Positions 24,901 to 37,640 of a stretch of 64,000 bases of DNA are shown piece by piece. Below the pieces are notes generated by a model that had not been told where the DNA came from, did no database searches, and worked only from the letters and a program-made list of their open reading frames with translations. Each line of letters begins with the position of its first letter. Positions within the stretch are counted from its first letter, which is position 1. This DNA comes from Chromobotia macracanthus (Eukaryota > Chordata > Actinopteri > Cypriniformes > Botiidae): positions 62,001 to 126,000 of the forward strand of contig JAZGTH010000059.1 of assembly GCA_036877525.1 (NCBI GenBank), read 5' to 3'. Both the position numbers and the translations under genes were made by a program.

Positions 24901-27900
24901 CTTATTTTCTGTAATAAATCTCATTTTTGAGACTTTATTTACATTTACAAGGTAAAATGTAAAAAGCTGGATGTTAGATATCAAAACCTAACAGTTTGTT
25001 TCACTGTTTATTAATTCTCAGGGGCTCATGCGTCAACTAGTCTTGTTACCCGGTTCAGATGCTACCTTACAGATATGTCCCTCATCTGAACCCCAGCTGT
25101 CTGCACTCTCAGTACCCCAGGCCCTTTTACACCTGCCAATCAAACCAGCTTCCACTGACCCTCAGCACCCTTATGGTAAAACATCAACACAAAAGCCATA
25201 AAATACATCCTAATTCTAGAAGTACATACCTTACTGGTGATGGGAAAGCTTAGAGCAGCTAAACCCTAAATACCATGTTCTAAAACACAGCTTTCAACTT
25301 AAGCTGCATTTTTAAACTTAAAGGCTGTTTCTTAGATGCTCTGTTTAGATTCATTCTGTTTCTCACTCACATATCCAGTAAAAAATGAAGATAGGTACTC
25401 TTCAAATGGTGCATGTTACAAGTTGGTTTATGTGTAGCCAATATACACTTATTACACAAGTATAGCTAAGTCTATAAGAAGTCTGCAGGAGGCCATCCAA
25501 TAGGAATGTTTTAGGAATGTTTTGTGTGTTTTAGCTGTAAACACAGAACTGTGATTGTATGGGGATGTGAGTAACTATATCTCACGGGTCTGTTACTGAT
25601 CCTTTGACGTTGACTGACAGCCTTAAGCTTTAAGTGTCTCTCTTGCTCCAAGGAATTGCTGTTCAAAAAACTGTCTGTTGAGAAACATGACACAGGGCAA
25701 TGAGGGGCCATGTTTGTTTTTTTTCTGTTATGTAATACATAAACATAGTTCTAAAGCAGATTTACCTTAGAGTTAGTTAGTGTGTATTACACTGTTGCTG
25801 TTTGTGGTGTTGGTTAGTCAAATGCTATCTGTTTCAATACTATTCTGTCAAATGCCGCCAACTGAATATTTCACTCAGGCACAGCCTCACGTATCCAGTA
25901 ATCAGTGGTTGTGTAGAGCTGACATCTGTGCCTGAAGGTTTCTGGTGAACATTAAAATGATAGACTTTGTTATGAGTACTGATTGATCTTTTAAAAACAC
26001 TGTGGATACAATTTGTTTTAGGTCTATCAATCTGTCTGTCTGTCTGTTTAGAAAAGTGTCTACTTATTTTCATTCACTTAAGATGAAATCTGAGCTGTGA
26101 CACATTCTGTTGATTTTGTACAGAGGCTGAGGTTCGAGTGACTGCAGGTATGAGTCTTCCGTGTGGATTCTCTGAGGAGGGGCAGCTGTGGTTCAACACG
26201 CTACACAGAGGGCTTTTCCTCTGCGACGGCATGATGTGGCTCACCATGCTTCAAGGTGCTAAGTGATGTGATCTTCAAAATACGATTCATGCAACAGTAC
26301 AGCAAAGCTAGTGACACATCTAGTATAAGGTATCTGACTCTCAACAATTTATCCCCGCAGTGAAGGAAAGGCTGGACTATGTGGAGCATCACCAGGATCT
26401 ATTTACCAATTCTGAGACTTTTGACATTGAAGTTTTCCAGATACCTTCTGTAGGGCTTTTCATCGCAACTGCCAACCGTGATTCCAACCTCGGCTCAGGA
26501 ATATACAAATGGACAGATGGAAAGTTTGAACGATATCAGAATATCAGCACATATGATGCACAGGCATGGCAATATTTCACAGTGGGCAAAAAAGTGAGTG
26601 TCTGCCCGTTACCAAGAGGTCATAATACCTAGTGAAAGCTATCTTTTTCATGTCTTCTTCATCTGATTCCCTATGAAATTATGACTTCTCTGTTTCTCCC
26701 TACTACAGTTAGAATTAGGATTAGGTGAGGGAGGTGCTTTACAGATAAAGGCCAATCAGGTAGCAGCCCTCCCAGTGTATAAACCAATCAGAAGCAAGGG
26801 AGTGATAATTTCACAGGGAGTTGAATTTCTGTACAACAGGGGTTACAGAACTTTACTCTACAGGTAGTCATCATTCTCTGTGATGATTAGCTACAAAATA
26901 AAATGTGTTATATATCGATGGAGCTGCCAAATCTAACAGCTGCTGGGCCATTTGAAGCAGTGCGGAGCACAGAGCGTCTGTTTGCTTTAAGTGGATCTCT
27001 CCATCTGTTCTTTATACATTAGCGTGATTTTTGATGTGGCTGAGGGGGTGTAGACCTGGATCTTAAGTTTTATTGTCATAAATCACATGTTCATAATAAC
27101 AGAAATGAATTTTGTCTGATGCTGTATCCAATATTTAAACCTCCTGCTCTCTTTACTGTATTGTAACTAGGTACATAATTACACTCAAGTATTTTGGAAG
27201 CCATACAGGGCTCTGTTAATACCTGTAGAGCAATTATCCATATGTTTTTCTTCTTGATAGTCTAACATAAAATTATGATTCATGTTCAATTTAAAATGAA
27301 ACAGAGGGGGAACCTTAGTAATTGTGTCAGTGTCCAATTATTAAAGAATAAATCAGTGCAACATTCAGTTTAAGTTTTGAGGTAAACTGTGATTGTCTAT
27401 ACTAGACAATTATTAAATGTGGCCCATCAGTACAGTTCTGTACAGTTGGAAATGGTGATAATTAAAGATTTGTGAAGTACCTAAAATTATGAAGTGCAAA
27501 ACTCATTACAATTTAATTCTGTTTTTTGTCACAGTACCCTTTAATTCACTGAAGCTACTGACATGAATTCTCACCAGCTGCTGAAACCATTTTCCTGTAA
27601 CAGAAATTCCTGGTTGTTGCTAACTGCAGAGGTTTGAATGCTGGAGATCTGGAACAGTCTGTAATATATAAATGGAGTTCGAGAAAGCTGAAGTTTATTC
27701 ACTATCAGACTCTGCACACATACAGCGCGCGAGACTGGGAGGCCTTTCACATTCAAGATGAAACTTTCCTCGCTGTGGCCAATCACAGGCAAGGTAATGT
27801 TTATCAGAGCAGCTTTGAGTTCAATGCATAAAACTATAAGGGCAGTCATCTGTCATCTCATGTAGTGGCTTTTTTACTTTTTGGCATTGTGTAACTTTTG

Positions 27901-30029
27901 TGTAAGTTTTTTCTGTCAAAAACTAAAGGAAATTCATTTATACGAATTCTTAAAGAAGATTAAACATGAATTTTACATAAATCTTGTACAAATCTAGGTA
28001 TTTTAGAGCACACAAGCTGAACAAAAGGCTATCAAGGAGATCTTTATAGGCTACATAGATCTCATTAGTTATTTGATTCTACACATTATGGCTTTATGTG
28101 TGTCTTATGAGAGCACACTGTGCCCTTACGTTTGTATGAAGTTCTTATGTGAGCCTGTGCTGTTGATCAAAGTGGAAACTCAAGCATAAAAGGAACCTTT
28201 TCATAAGACTTCATAACCATGTGTGCCCCATCTATACACATGCTGGAACCTATCCAGACAGGGCCAGGTCTGTCCATACAGATTTCTGAGTAAAGATTAT
28301 ACAGCAAAAGTTAACATGAACTAACAATCCTTTCAATTATTGCATATAGCAAACATTTTTTATGTTTTATATTGTTAAATTAACACTTAGATATTTGGAA
28401 CGAACATTAATTATCAATAGAAAATAATGTATTTATAAATTGACATTAACCTAGATTAATAGACGCTATAAAACTGTTGTTGTTCATTTCACTTAAAGCA
28501 TTAACTGATATTTGAACCTTATTGTAAAGTCTTGCTTTTTTGGATATAGAAAAACAAATTATTTAGTGTATATGTACATATATATGTTTTATATCACAGG
28601 GGAGAGGAATCATAACATTTACAGTGTGGTCTACAAATGGAACCCTGTTACCCAGTTGTTTGTAGTCAATCAAACAATCCAAACGATGGGTGCTTACGAC
28701 TGGGAATTTTTTACCATTGGCCCATATTACTTTCTTGTGGTTGCAAACACCTTCAATGGAAAGTCAACAGTCATTGGTTCTACTATCTACATCTGGCTGG
28801 GGGGGATGTTCCAGCCGTATCAGTCAATTACAGTGAGTAAAATATGTGTATCATTTACAGGAAATTATGGTCCTTATACAACACTATCTTCTCTCATTAT
28901 CGGTTTGAAAACACTACGTGACAGGGCACATATATACATTTACAATCATGTTTTCCTGTTCCTAAAGTCCATATGTAGTGTATCAATATCCATATACCAC
29001 TATTTTGTTCTGTTACTTTTTGGACATATCTTTATATCTAGTCTCACTAAGTAACGGTTGTTGATTAGAAATTGTGATAAATAAATCTTTAAACATATGT
29101 TTATAGTCAGATGTTGGGAATAGTTGTGGACACCAATATAGTTTACTTCTATGTCGTGTTGTTTTCTAACATGGCTACATGAAACATTGTAGTTTGCCTT
29201 TCCATTTTTAACTTGGCATTAGGCCTCTTTATGAAGTGTCTCATTCGCCTTTCAGACCTTTGGAGCGATAGACTGGGAGATGTTCCAGATTGAAAACAGG
29301 ATCTTCCTGGCTGTGGCAAATAGTCAGATGCTCACAGAGGATGGAAAGCTTCTGTATTCCATCAATTCTACCATCTATGAGCTCAGCATGACATCACAGA
29401 CATTTGTTAAGTTTCAGGATATTGGAACTCACAGGTGAGTTAACTGATCTTCACTAGAAGCCTATTTATAGTTCTACTGTGAGATTTACGGACTCTTTTG
29501 TTTTTTAGTGCTTTAGACTGGGAGTATTTTACTGTTGGAGATGACAAGTTCTTAGTAGTTGCCAATTCCTATGATGGAACCACATACTCCCTTAATAGTG
29601 TTATTTACAGGTAAGGCTCTAATGTAAAATACATTTAAACACACTCATTAAATGTTTAAATGCTATGCATATCAACTCAAACACAGATTGCAGTTCCATC
29701 TGGTGCCACTAGTGGGACACTGGTGGCATACCAGTGTTAAATTAAACACTGGTGCATTTAAGATTTTAAAAAATCATAAATGTCTCCTTTGTGTTTGTAA
29801 TTTTAGTTTTATATTTAGTTTTAGTTTATATTATAAGTTCTAACATATAAAATCACTGTTTCTCTGTTTTTGCAGGTGGCAGGGCTATGAGGGCTTTGTT
29901 CCTGTGCACAGACTGAGCACCAATGGCTGCAGGGATTGGGAATTTTTTAACACAACCGATGGCTCCTACCTCGTTTACTCCAGTGCCAGAGCTGCTCTCT
30001 CTAAAGTCCTTAAATTAAGGACAATCTAA
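21900..30029 (+). CDS. tspear: Thrombospondin-type laminin G domain and EAR repeats protein
   Basis: Twelve exons: 21900-21972, 24075-24295, 24421-24647, 24820-24910, 25022-25175, 26124-26255, 26361-26593, 27604-27793, 28600-28832, 29256-29434, 29509-29610, 29876-30029. They form one frame of 662 residues, close to the about 669 aa of the human protein. The start gives a signal peptide (MLLLLACVLSWTIPCQS). The N-terminal half is a TSPN/laminin-G-like domain (PAEFSIVVTLKIP, NRWHTLVLAV, LMRQLVLLPGSDAT). The C-terminal half is a run of EAR beta-propeller repeats marked by a recurring DWE-x-F (ARDWEAF, AYDWEFF, AIDWEMF, ALDWEYF, CRDWEFF) and FLVVAN/FLAVAN strands. The family is secreted; human variants cause deafness and ectodermal dysplasia. 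Intron 1 is the longest (2.1 kb). Confidence 0.95.
23831..23896. repeat. 23-bp tandem repeat with internal symmetry
   Basis: Positions 23851-23873 and 23874-23896 are identical 23-base units, preceded by a partial diverged unit. Each unit contains AGTTACT and AGTAACT, which are inverted copies of each other, so each can form a small hairpin. It lies in tspear intron 1. Confidence 0.85.
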
Positions 30030-30307
30030 TGGCACTTGGCCTACACACATTGACTGAACACAGATCTGGTGCTAAACCCAAAGACTGACGCAGTACCACA
30101 AACCATAAAATGAAAATCATGATATTATTCAAAATATAATATTACATGTAAAACAACTAAACACCTAAATAAGATTCAGTTATTTTAAATATTATTGAAA
30201 ATGTATAGAACCTAAATCAGATTGTTTTCATATCATAATGACACTTTAACACTTTTAACTTGATAACTTTGTGTCCAATATAATCTTGAATACATCTAAA
30301 GAATAAA
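30030..30307 (+). other. tspear 3' UTR with polyadenylation signal
   Basis: Noncoding sequence after TAA, with AATAAA at 30302-30307. Further AATAAA-like strings near 30661 and 30985 could serve longer transcripts. Confidence 0.5.
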
Positions 30308-31950
30308 TCTTGCCATGTACATTTCAAACAGTCTACTGACCTCCAGAAAGTCAACAGCATTAAAATAATGACAGTGAGGTCATTATATATCTTACAGAGT
30401 TGTCTCACATTTAAGGTGCACCTGGATCATCAATATTCCTTGCTGAAATATTATTTCCTGTGGTTGGGTATTGTTACTCTGCACATAAAGGCAGCTATCT
30501 AGTCCACTGGAAAAAATAGCTTTTATCAGCCAGCAGTAATGCTGTATTTAACTGTACTGTACTGTATATAAGCTACTGATTTATAGTTTTTCCCTATAGA
30601 TTTATAGGCTTTTAAATGAAATTGAAGTACATATTCAGGTAAATACAAAATATCCTTAACAATAAATATAATAAATATATATTACAAAAACAATAACACA
30701 ATATTTAATTTTTATATTATATCTATAACTTATTTTAGAACTTAATTGTGTTGTTTCTGTACAATGTCTTTTTGTTCCTGGTTTTCTGAGTCATAGGCAC
30801 TTGTAAACCAGCCATTTCATGTCATTTATGTCATCTGTCATTTCACTACTGTTCCAGCTGAATTTTGTCAGTGTCATTAAATCAAATTAAACATTTTACA
30901 TTTGTAAGTTTCAGGACTGCAAGCCTTTCTTACGTTGTCTTGAAAACAAAAACTGAAGGAAAAATGTTTATAAAATCATTTTAAATAAAATGTTGACAAA
31001 AAAACATCTTATTGTATTATTCAATAATACAGTGTTGTTTAAGGTCACTCTTCAGAAGAGCTACAATTACTATAACATTTAAAAAGGTTACATAAAAACA
31101 AAAACTGGACTGCTATTTGACGCCATCTGCTGAGACTTATTTGTTATGGATTCGTGGAAAACAGAAAATAATGGAAGGGTGTCTATGGCCTTTGGGTTTG
31201 CACAGTAAAAGCAAAAACTTAACTGTGTGGATGCCATAAAGTACATAGTATTACAGCTGTACGTACTGGAGTAACGTGGAGTACATCATTACTGTGGAAT
31301 TGCCATGAAATAATCTTTTATCACAATGTGCCGGGTTTTCAGCTGCCCGAAACCATTTGCATAATCAGCTTTGTTTTGTTTGTCATTATATTTTGTTCAG
31401 TTTTACTTTGTTAACGGGCACATGAGCTATTATAAATATGGGCGTTTCTGCCAGTTCTGTCTGCCAAACATGCAACGTACAGCAAAACGTGCTATTCATG
31501 CTACTCAATGTGGCAATACAAATATGGTCTATTTCATTGTTTTCCGAAGTGTCTCTACTCATGAAGAGTAAAACAAAACTCTTTCCTGCATTTCCCAATC
31601 ATTTTCTTCAGTGTTTCTTCGAACATGAGAGGAAACATCAATAGCGTCGTCAGATCGGTCACTCACACAGATATCCGCCATTAGGGCTCTGACAGCGTTA
31701 TACAGGCCAATCAGCACTTGGCTTATTGAACAACAAAGAATCTTTCCCAAAAAGAACAGCCACTCTGAATTTTCATCATTACGTGGTTATATATCAAATG
31801 ACGTGATATTGATTAACTTTTCCGATTGGTTGCAAGTTTTTTTTTATCCCGGGTTTTAAATTTTAATGGCAAAAATTTCAAGATTACTACATGTAATTTA
31901 AACAATCCTCCCAGCCGTTTAAGTTAAATTAACACTGAATGCCAATAAAG
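30308..31950. other. Intergenic region between tspear and tra2b
   Basis: AT-rich, with no exons recognised on either strand. Short open frames around 31371-31750 overlap on both strands and look like chance. This spacer is where the 21q22-like and 3q27-like gene blocks meet. Confidence 0.5.
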
Positions 31951-32203
31951 TGTCTAGTTGTGCTATTTTTAACTATTTATTTCCTTCGGCACAGCAATTT
32001 GCCGTCCTCTTGCGGTCGTTGCTTTAAACTGCGATTGCGTGATAGCGTAGGTGGGAGTGGAAACGCTAGTTTATGCCTTTGGTACTCTATTACCAAGAAA
32101 GGCGTTCATTACCAGACTTCTGGTTTGTGCGTTCGTTCGGGTTTAAGAGCTCAGTTTATGGTGTGTTGTCTCTGTTTTTTAGCCTAAACAGCGCTAAACA
32201 ACG
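31951..32203 (+). promoter_or_regulatory. tra2b promoter and 5' UTR
   Basis: CpG frequency rises (CTTGCGGTCGTTGC, GCGATTGCGTGATAGCGTAG, GTGCGTTCGTTCGGG) immediately before the start codon, in contrast to the AT-rich spacer upstream. No TATA box is evident. The start site is not resolved. Confidence 0.5.
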
Positions 32204-35200
32204 ATGAGTGACGCTGAGAAGGATTTTGTCGAACGGGTATGTAGCGTTGCTGTGTCTTTTATCTTGCCCGCGTCCTCCCATGTTTCTTCTAAAAATGGCC
32301 TCCATGTTGTATGTTAGCCAGCAATGAGTAAGCGACGCTTCATTCACCACTTACTTGATGATTAATGAATAAATGCAACCACGAGTGTGCTGAGAAATCG
32401 TACAGTTTTTAACATTTATAAAAAATGTTTTAAATGACACTGATAACTTTAATATGGTTTTGTGGCGAATTCCAAGTATTTGGTTAGCCAACTTAAGTGC
32501 TAGCAGACAAACAACGTGCGTAAATCCATAACAAGCTTCTCCATTATCTGCCTCTCACCTTCTTGTTTTACTAGTAAGCGGTTGCACAGTGTTTTGCTGT
32601 TGTATCAAATTGTCCTTTTAACCTGCGTATTTATTTAAACGGATATATTGATAATATCTGGGTATATGTTAAAGTCATCTTGAGCCTTAATGCTGATCGT
32701 GTATGCATAGATGTGCATTATGCCTTAAGACCAGGGATTTTAGGTAGCTGTGGGCTTTATATTTGTAGGCATGCCAGGATCATCATTTCACATGGCTTTT
32801 TGCTCCATCCTGTAATTCATTTGTTATTTAAATGTAATGATCTGATCAGGGCAGTAAACTTTCTGTGCATGCAGGCATAAGGCTCAAGATGTCTGTTGTG
32901 TGTTCATTATGGAAATTAATGCTCATATTACATCTCTGTTGGATCATCATACAATAACATATAATGTTGTTCCCACACTAATAAAACAGTAGGTTTCTTG
33001 GTTGTGATGTCCAGTGTTTACACATTCTTCATACTTTTCTTTTTTTGTTAAGGTTAAGGTTGGAAGAAGAGAAATCTGGATGAAGTCAAATGTCAAGTTG
33101 TTAATGAGAATAATTTGAAGCTGAATTTTCAATGCATGCTAATATTTCGGAGCAAAGAAGTTCCCATATAGCATTTATGGGCAGTGAGAGAAATGGGGGA
33201 AGAGGATTGAAGTCAGAAATGAAATTGAAACTGAAGAAAGAAGAAAAGATGTGTTATGAAGTTAAGATCAGAAGTTATCTGGGATAAGATCACAGCGCTA
33301 AGTAACTCTTAGTATGTTTGTCCCATGCGTGCATGCATAAAACTTCTGTTGTCCATTTATATTGCAATAGTTACTATTGTTCTATAGCATGACAACCAGT
33401 GATTTATAGTTGGTTATTATGATGAATAATTTGATTAGCCAAACTGCTGAAAATGATTTATTACAAATAAATGTTTTGCACCAGTAGTTCATGCACCTGC
33501 GGTTATAAAGGCCATCCTCACTTGGTAAACCTATATTAGCCTAGTTTCAAAATACTGTAAATGGTTAGCTAAACATTGTCAACATCACCATCATCATTGG
33601 CTCTAATATGATGTGAATGTGGTTGGTTTAGGAGTCCCGTTCCGCCTCTAGAAGCGGAAGTCCTAGAGGTTCTGGTAAGTCAGCCAGTCGCTCACCAGAC
33701 CGCTCGCCTGTTCAATCAAAAGAGGGTTCCCACCACTCACGCTCCAAGTCCCGTTCTCGCTCCAGGTCCAAGACTAGGTGAGTAGATTGCTTCTTGTCTT
33801 TTTGAGGTGTATGTTATGGCTGTTAGGAGGTAAAGCATACTGCATGGAACGCAGATGTCTTTATCGTTGATTTTTTTGTTCATTTTAATCCTTGTGCACA
33901 TGGTTATTTATTGTATTTATTATGCTGAGCAGCACAGTAATGTTGATAGATTTGTTTGCTGTAGTTGACATAGGAAAGCAGTTGTGCTCCATCCAAAATT
34001 TCCAAAATTTGTGTGTCATTTGAAGCTGTTGAAATGGATCCGATGTGGCTTATCTACAACAGGAATGGACAGTACTTTAGAGTGGAAGTCGCAACAGCTG
34101 CTTTCTGGTTAAAAGTAGAAACAAATTTCAGCCAGATTAAAAAAAAAATGTTCCACACTCGGGACTATGATTTTGAGCACTCTGCAGTTGATTGTTTGAC
34201 GTGCTGGAAGTAACTTGATATGTATCATGAAATTTAATCTGTAGGTTCTTGTCTGTCTAATGTGGCATGCAGAGTTTTAAGACAGGGATTTGGCGACTTC
34301 ATAGACTGCATATGTGCATTCTGCTGTTCAGCTTTTACATTTATTTTTCCACTTTTGCAGATCTCGTTCTCATCGGAGTTCCCGCAGACACTATAGTCGT
34401 TCTCGCTCACGCTCCCACTCACGGCGAAGACGTTCCCGCAGTCGCTCCTACAGTAGCGAATACCGACGCCGCCGCAGTCATAGTCACTCTCCAATGTCAA
34501 ACCGTAGACGTCATATTGGTGACAGGGTGAGTCCAAGTGTCAGATTCATGCATGTTACTTAACATGCTATTTGCACAGCTGTAGTCTTATATTTTGTCAA
34601 TGTGTCTTTCTACTGCTGTCTTTTAACTTGTTTTTTCTTCACTTTCAGACAAACCCAGATCCAAACTGCTGCCTTGGAGTGTTTGGACTTAGCCTGTACA
34701 CCACAGAGAGAGACCTGAGGGAGGTCTTTTCGAAGTACGGCCCTCTGAGTGATGTCTGCATTGTGTATGATCAGCAGTCTCGACGCTCCAGGGGTTTCGC
34801 CTTTGTTTACTTTGAGAACAGAGAAGATTCCAAAGAGGTGAATTTTCTGATTGAAGTGACAGCAAAAAAATAAGTCCAGCTGCAAAATCTGATGAATGAA
34901 TAAAAAAACATTGAACTTGATTTAAAAAGGGCGAAATGCTGTTTTCTGTTCACATGTAATTTGTTCTGTGCTATAAATAATTTATGCAGTGCTTAAATTT
35001 CAGTTTTACGATTTTGGTTACAATTTGAGCAAATTGCTTTAAGTCAGAAGGATATTACTAAATTTCTGTGCTGTGTAACTGACAATGATATGGTAGTACA
35101 AAGCTGTATTATGTACCATTCTGTTATTTGAAAGAAAAGTTGAAGCAAGCACATTGCAGAATGTACTATTTCCTCTGCTATTTAATGGGCAGCATTAAAA

Positions 35201-36259
35201 ATGCACCTAAAATGAATGGCCTTAAGTAGAAGAACTATAGTGGAGTGTTTGTTTGTGGTCAGAATGAATTATTCTACATTAATTTGATTCTAGGCTAAAG
35301 AGCGTGCAAATGGCATGGAGCTGGATGGCCGCAGAATCAGAGTCGACTTCTCGATCACAAAGAGGCCGCACACCCCTACTCCTGGAATTTACATGGGTAG
35401 ACCAACATAGTGAGTCTGATCACAGTACTGCTGATATTAATACTGTCATTGTGATTCCTAACTGTCATTCATTATTTGCTTAAGTACACACTGCTGAATG
35501 ACTGATTCGAGTGTTTTGGGTCAATAGTCAGCTGGCGGTCTGGCAATTATTGTTTGATCTGAAACTGTTTATTTGTTTTACAATATTAAGATAATGTCAA
35601 ACAATGCTAATTAAGAAGCTAAAGTTAATATTTTTCCATTTGTCAAATGACATTCAGCATACAGATTTAAAGAATGATTGAGTGTTTAAGTTAATGCACA
35701 ATTATCAGCTTAAAACATTTCTGTATTCACCACAGTGGTGGAGGACCGAGTGTGAGCCGGCGTCGTGATTATTACGATCGTGGCTATGACCGTGGATATG
35801 ATCGCTATGATGACCGTGACTACTATAACAGGTCTTACAGGCAAGAGATTTCTCGCTATTCAACAGTCTGCACGCTGTGTTTAAAGTGACGTGCTTTGGT
35901 TGTGCATACTGCCTAATACATCAGTATAAATTAAATCTTAGTTTTAGTTGTAATATATTGAACTTTTAAATTACCAGTTTGTTGTGATAATGAATGCTGG
36001 GTTTCTCATGAGGCTTTAATTTTAACAGGAGAAGATCTCCCTCTCCCTACTACAGCCGAGGACCATACAGATCAAGATCACGCTCTCGCTCCTACTCTCC
36101 ACGTAAGTACTGCACGAAGGCTACCAACAAACTTGAATTGTCTTGTATAAGCAAGCTCATGTGTGCTTAACCTCAGCAGTGTAAATGTTCTAGTGATGTG
36201 TAATATATGTAAACATCAAGAGAAAATGTGAACTTATTTTTCTTACAGGTCACTACTGA
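32204..36259 (+). CDS. tra2b: Transformer-2 beta splicing regulator
   Basis: Eight coding exons: 32204-32236, 33632-33777, 34361-34526, 34649-34837, 35294-35409, 35736-35840, 36029-36102, 36249-36259. They join to 279 residues. Layout RS1-RRM-RS2: an N-terminal Arg/Ser domain ([26 protein letters not shown]), an RRM with RNP2-like LGVFGL and RNP1 RGFAFVYF, the linker [17 protein letters not shown], then [20 protein letters not shown] and a short RS tail ending RSYSPRHY. The protein binds GAA-rich exonic enhancers in the nucleus and controls splice choice, including its own. The glycine-rich stretch of the human protein before the last RS part (about 288 aa in total) is absent. The intron after 35840 would use a GC donor; see findings. 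Confidence 0.96.
33053..33301 (+). promoter_or_regulatory. tra2b autoregulatory poison exon (not in the main CDS)
   Basis: Lies in intron 1 behind a strong pyrimidine tract and AG at 33051-33052. It is purine-rich, with many GAA/AGAA motifs (GGAAGAAGAGAAA at the start, CTGAAGAAAGAAGAAAAG near the end), the binding preference of TRA2 proteins. Joined to exon 1 in phase 0 it reads 21 codons and then TGA at 33116-33118, so inclusion ends the protein early. Vertebrate TRA2B has an ultraconserved exon of this kind used in negative feedback. The downstream end is uncertain: GTAACT at 33302 looks best, while a weaker GT at 33329 would give 276 nt, the mammalian length as I remember it. Confidence 0.85.
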
Positions 36260-36572
36260 AAAGTGGACTTTGAGTGCTCCCCTTAATGATGATGACAATG
36301 ACATTGACGCAGTAGATATTTGTTTCTGGTGGCATGAGTTTAGACGTACTTTAAACTCTGTCCGTTACATTTCTTGCCTAGTTTTCATGTGATTTTGAAC
36401 AGTCTGGATGTTTCAAGTAGTTGAATGAATTTTTTTTTTCACCGTTGTGTTTTGTTTTATTTTTGGTCTATTGCTGAACTTTTTGATTTTCTTTAATAAT
36501 GTGATCAAGTTTACGTCTCACACCCCATTATGTTTTTATGCATTTTAGGCTTAGCAGTGGTCTTGGAATAAA
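36260..36572 (+). other. tra2b 3' UTR with polyadenylation signal
   Basis: Noncoding sequence from the stop to AATAAA at 36567-36572 (CTTGGAATAAACTGC). Homopolymeric T runs are present and no coding content is seen. Confidence 0.7.
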
Positions 36573-37640
36573 CTGCTTTATACCCCTTATATGGTGTGTT
36601 TCTGCGTAAATCAGTCAACATTCAAAACTGATCTTAAATCCTTAAGAGCTGAATTTTTTTTTCCCCACTTTCAACCTAAGTGCACTCTCCTCCAGTATAA
36701 TATCCTCAATACAATCTTTGACAGAAACAATTTAAATATTGATACATTTTGGAAGGCTTGTTTACTCTATCAGTAGTTTTTTAACCTGTGTGGAATGAGA
36801 AGAGTGAGGTGAACTTGTTGCAGGATGTATGAATGGACAATATGTTAATGATGCAAACTGAGGAATTTGCCTTACGCTGCAGTAAAATGAATAAGTATTG
36901 AAGTAGTAGGGTGCGTTAGAACAAGTGCTGTTACCTCAAAGAATATCTAGTTTATAATGCAAATGAGTGTCACTGTGAACAATGCAGAATGACGTATTAA
37001 AGACATTTAAGCACGTAAACAACTGACTGTAACTGAACGTCAAACTATTGCGTTATATATTATCTAATATAAAATGTAGCAGTTAAGAAAACATTCAGAG
37101 GTAAATTACCTAAGGCATCGATAACTGTTCAGTGTTTTTGGATTGCCCTTGAAAATAAAGGTCATTGCTATGCCATGATGAATAATGTCACATATATATT
37201 TAACTGCAGTGACATACATTCTCAAAATCATTTCCACAATTCCATAAGGTCTCTCCGCATAGGCGACTGCACATTCCTGTTTCTTTTCTATTGACGTGGG
37301 CGTTCCCAGAAAAAAACTCACATTTTCCAGCTGTTATTTTTCTTTGGAGTTGGTACTTAAAAAAATGTTTTACTCTAACATTAATTGATCGGAGACAGAA
37401 ATTTTCTTATAACTCGACGTATATTAAAAAAATACAAACAACGAGCCCTTCCCACGGGACCGAGAAAACGCCCATCAATCTACAACACCAAACTGTCATG
37501 CCTGTCAATCACAATAGAATTAATGAGTCTTCTAAAGTAGCCTCTTCTGAATTAAAATAGTACACATGCATCCATTTGGTAACACAAGCTTAAGTGTGTT
37601 ATGACCTGCCACTACAATATATCTGACTTGCTCTAACCTC
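36573..37640. other. Short intergenic spacer tra2b-igf2bp2
   Basis: AT-rich, with only short unrecognised open frames on both strands (for example 37291-37560 on the + strand). No exon with credible splice sites was found. Confidence 0.5.
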
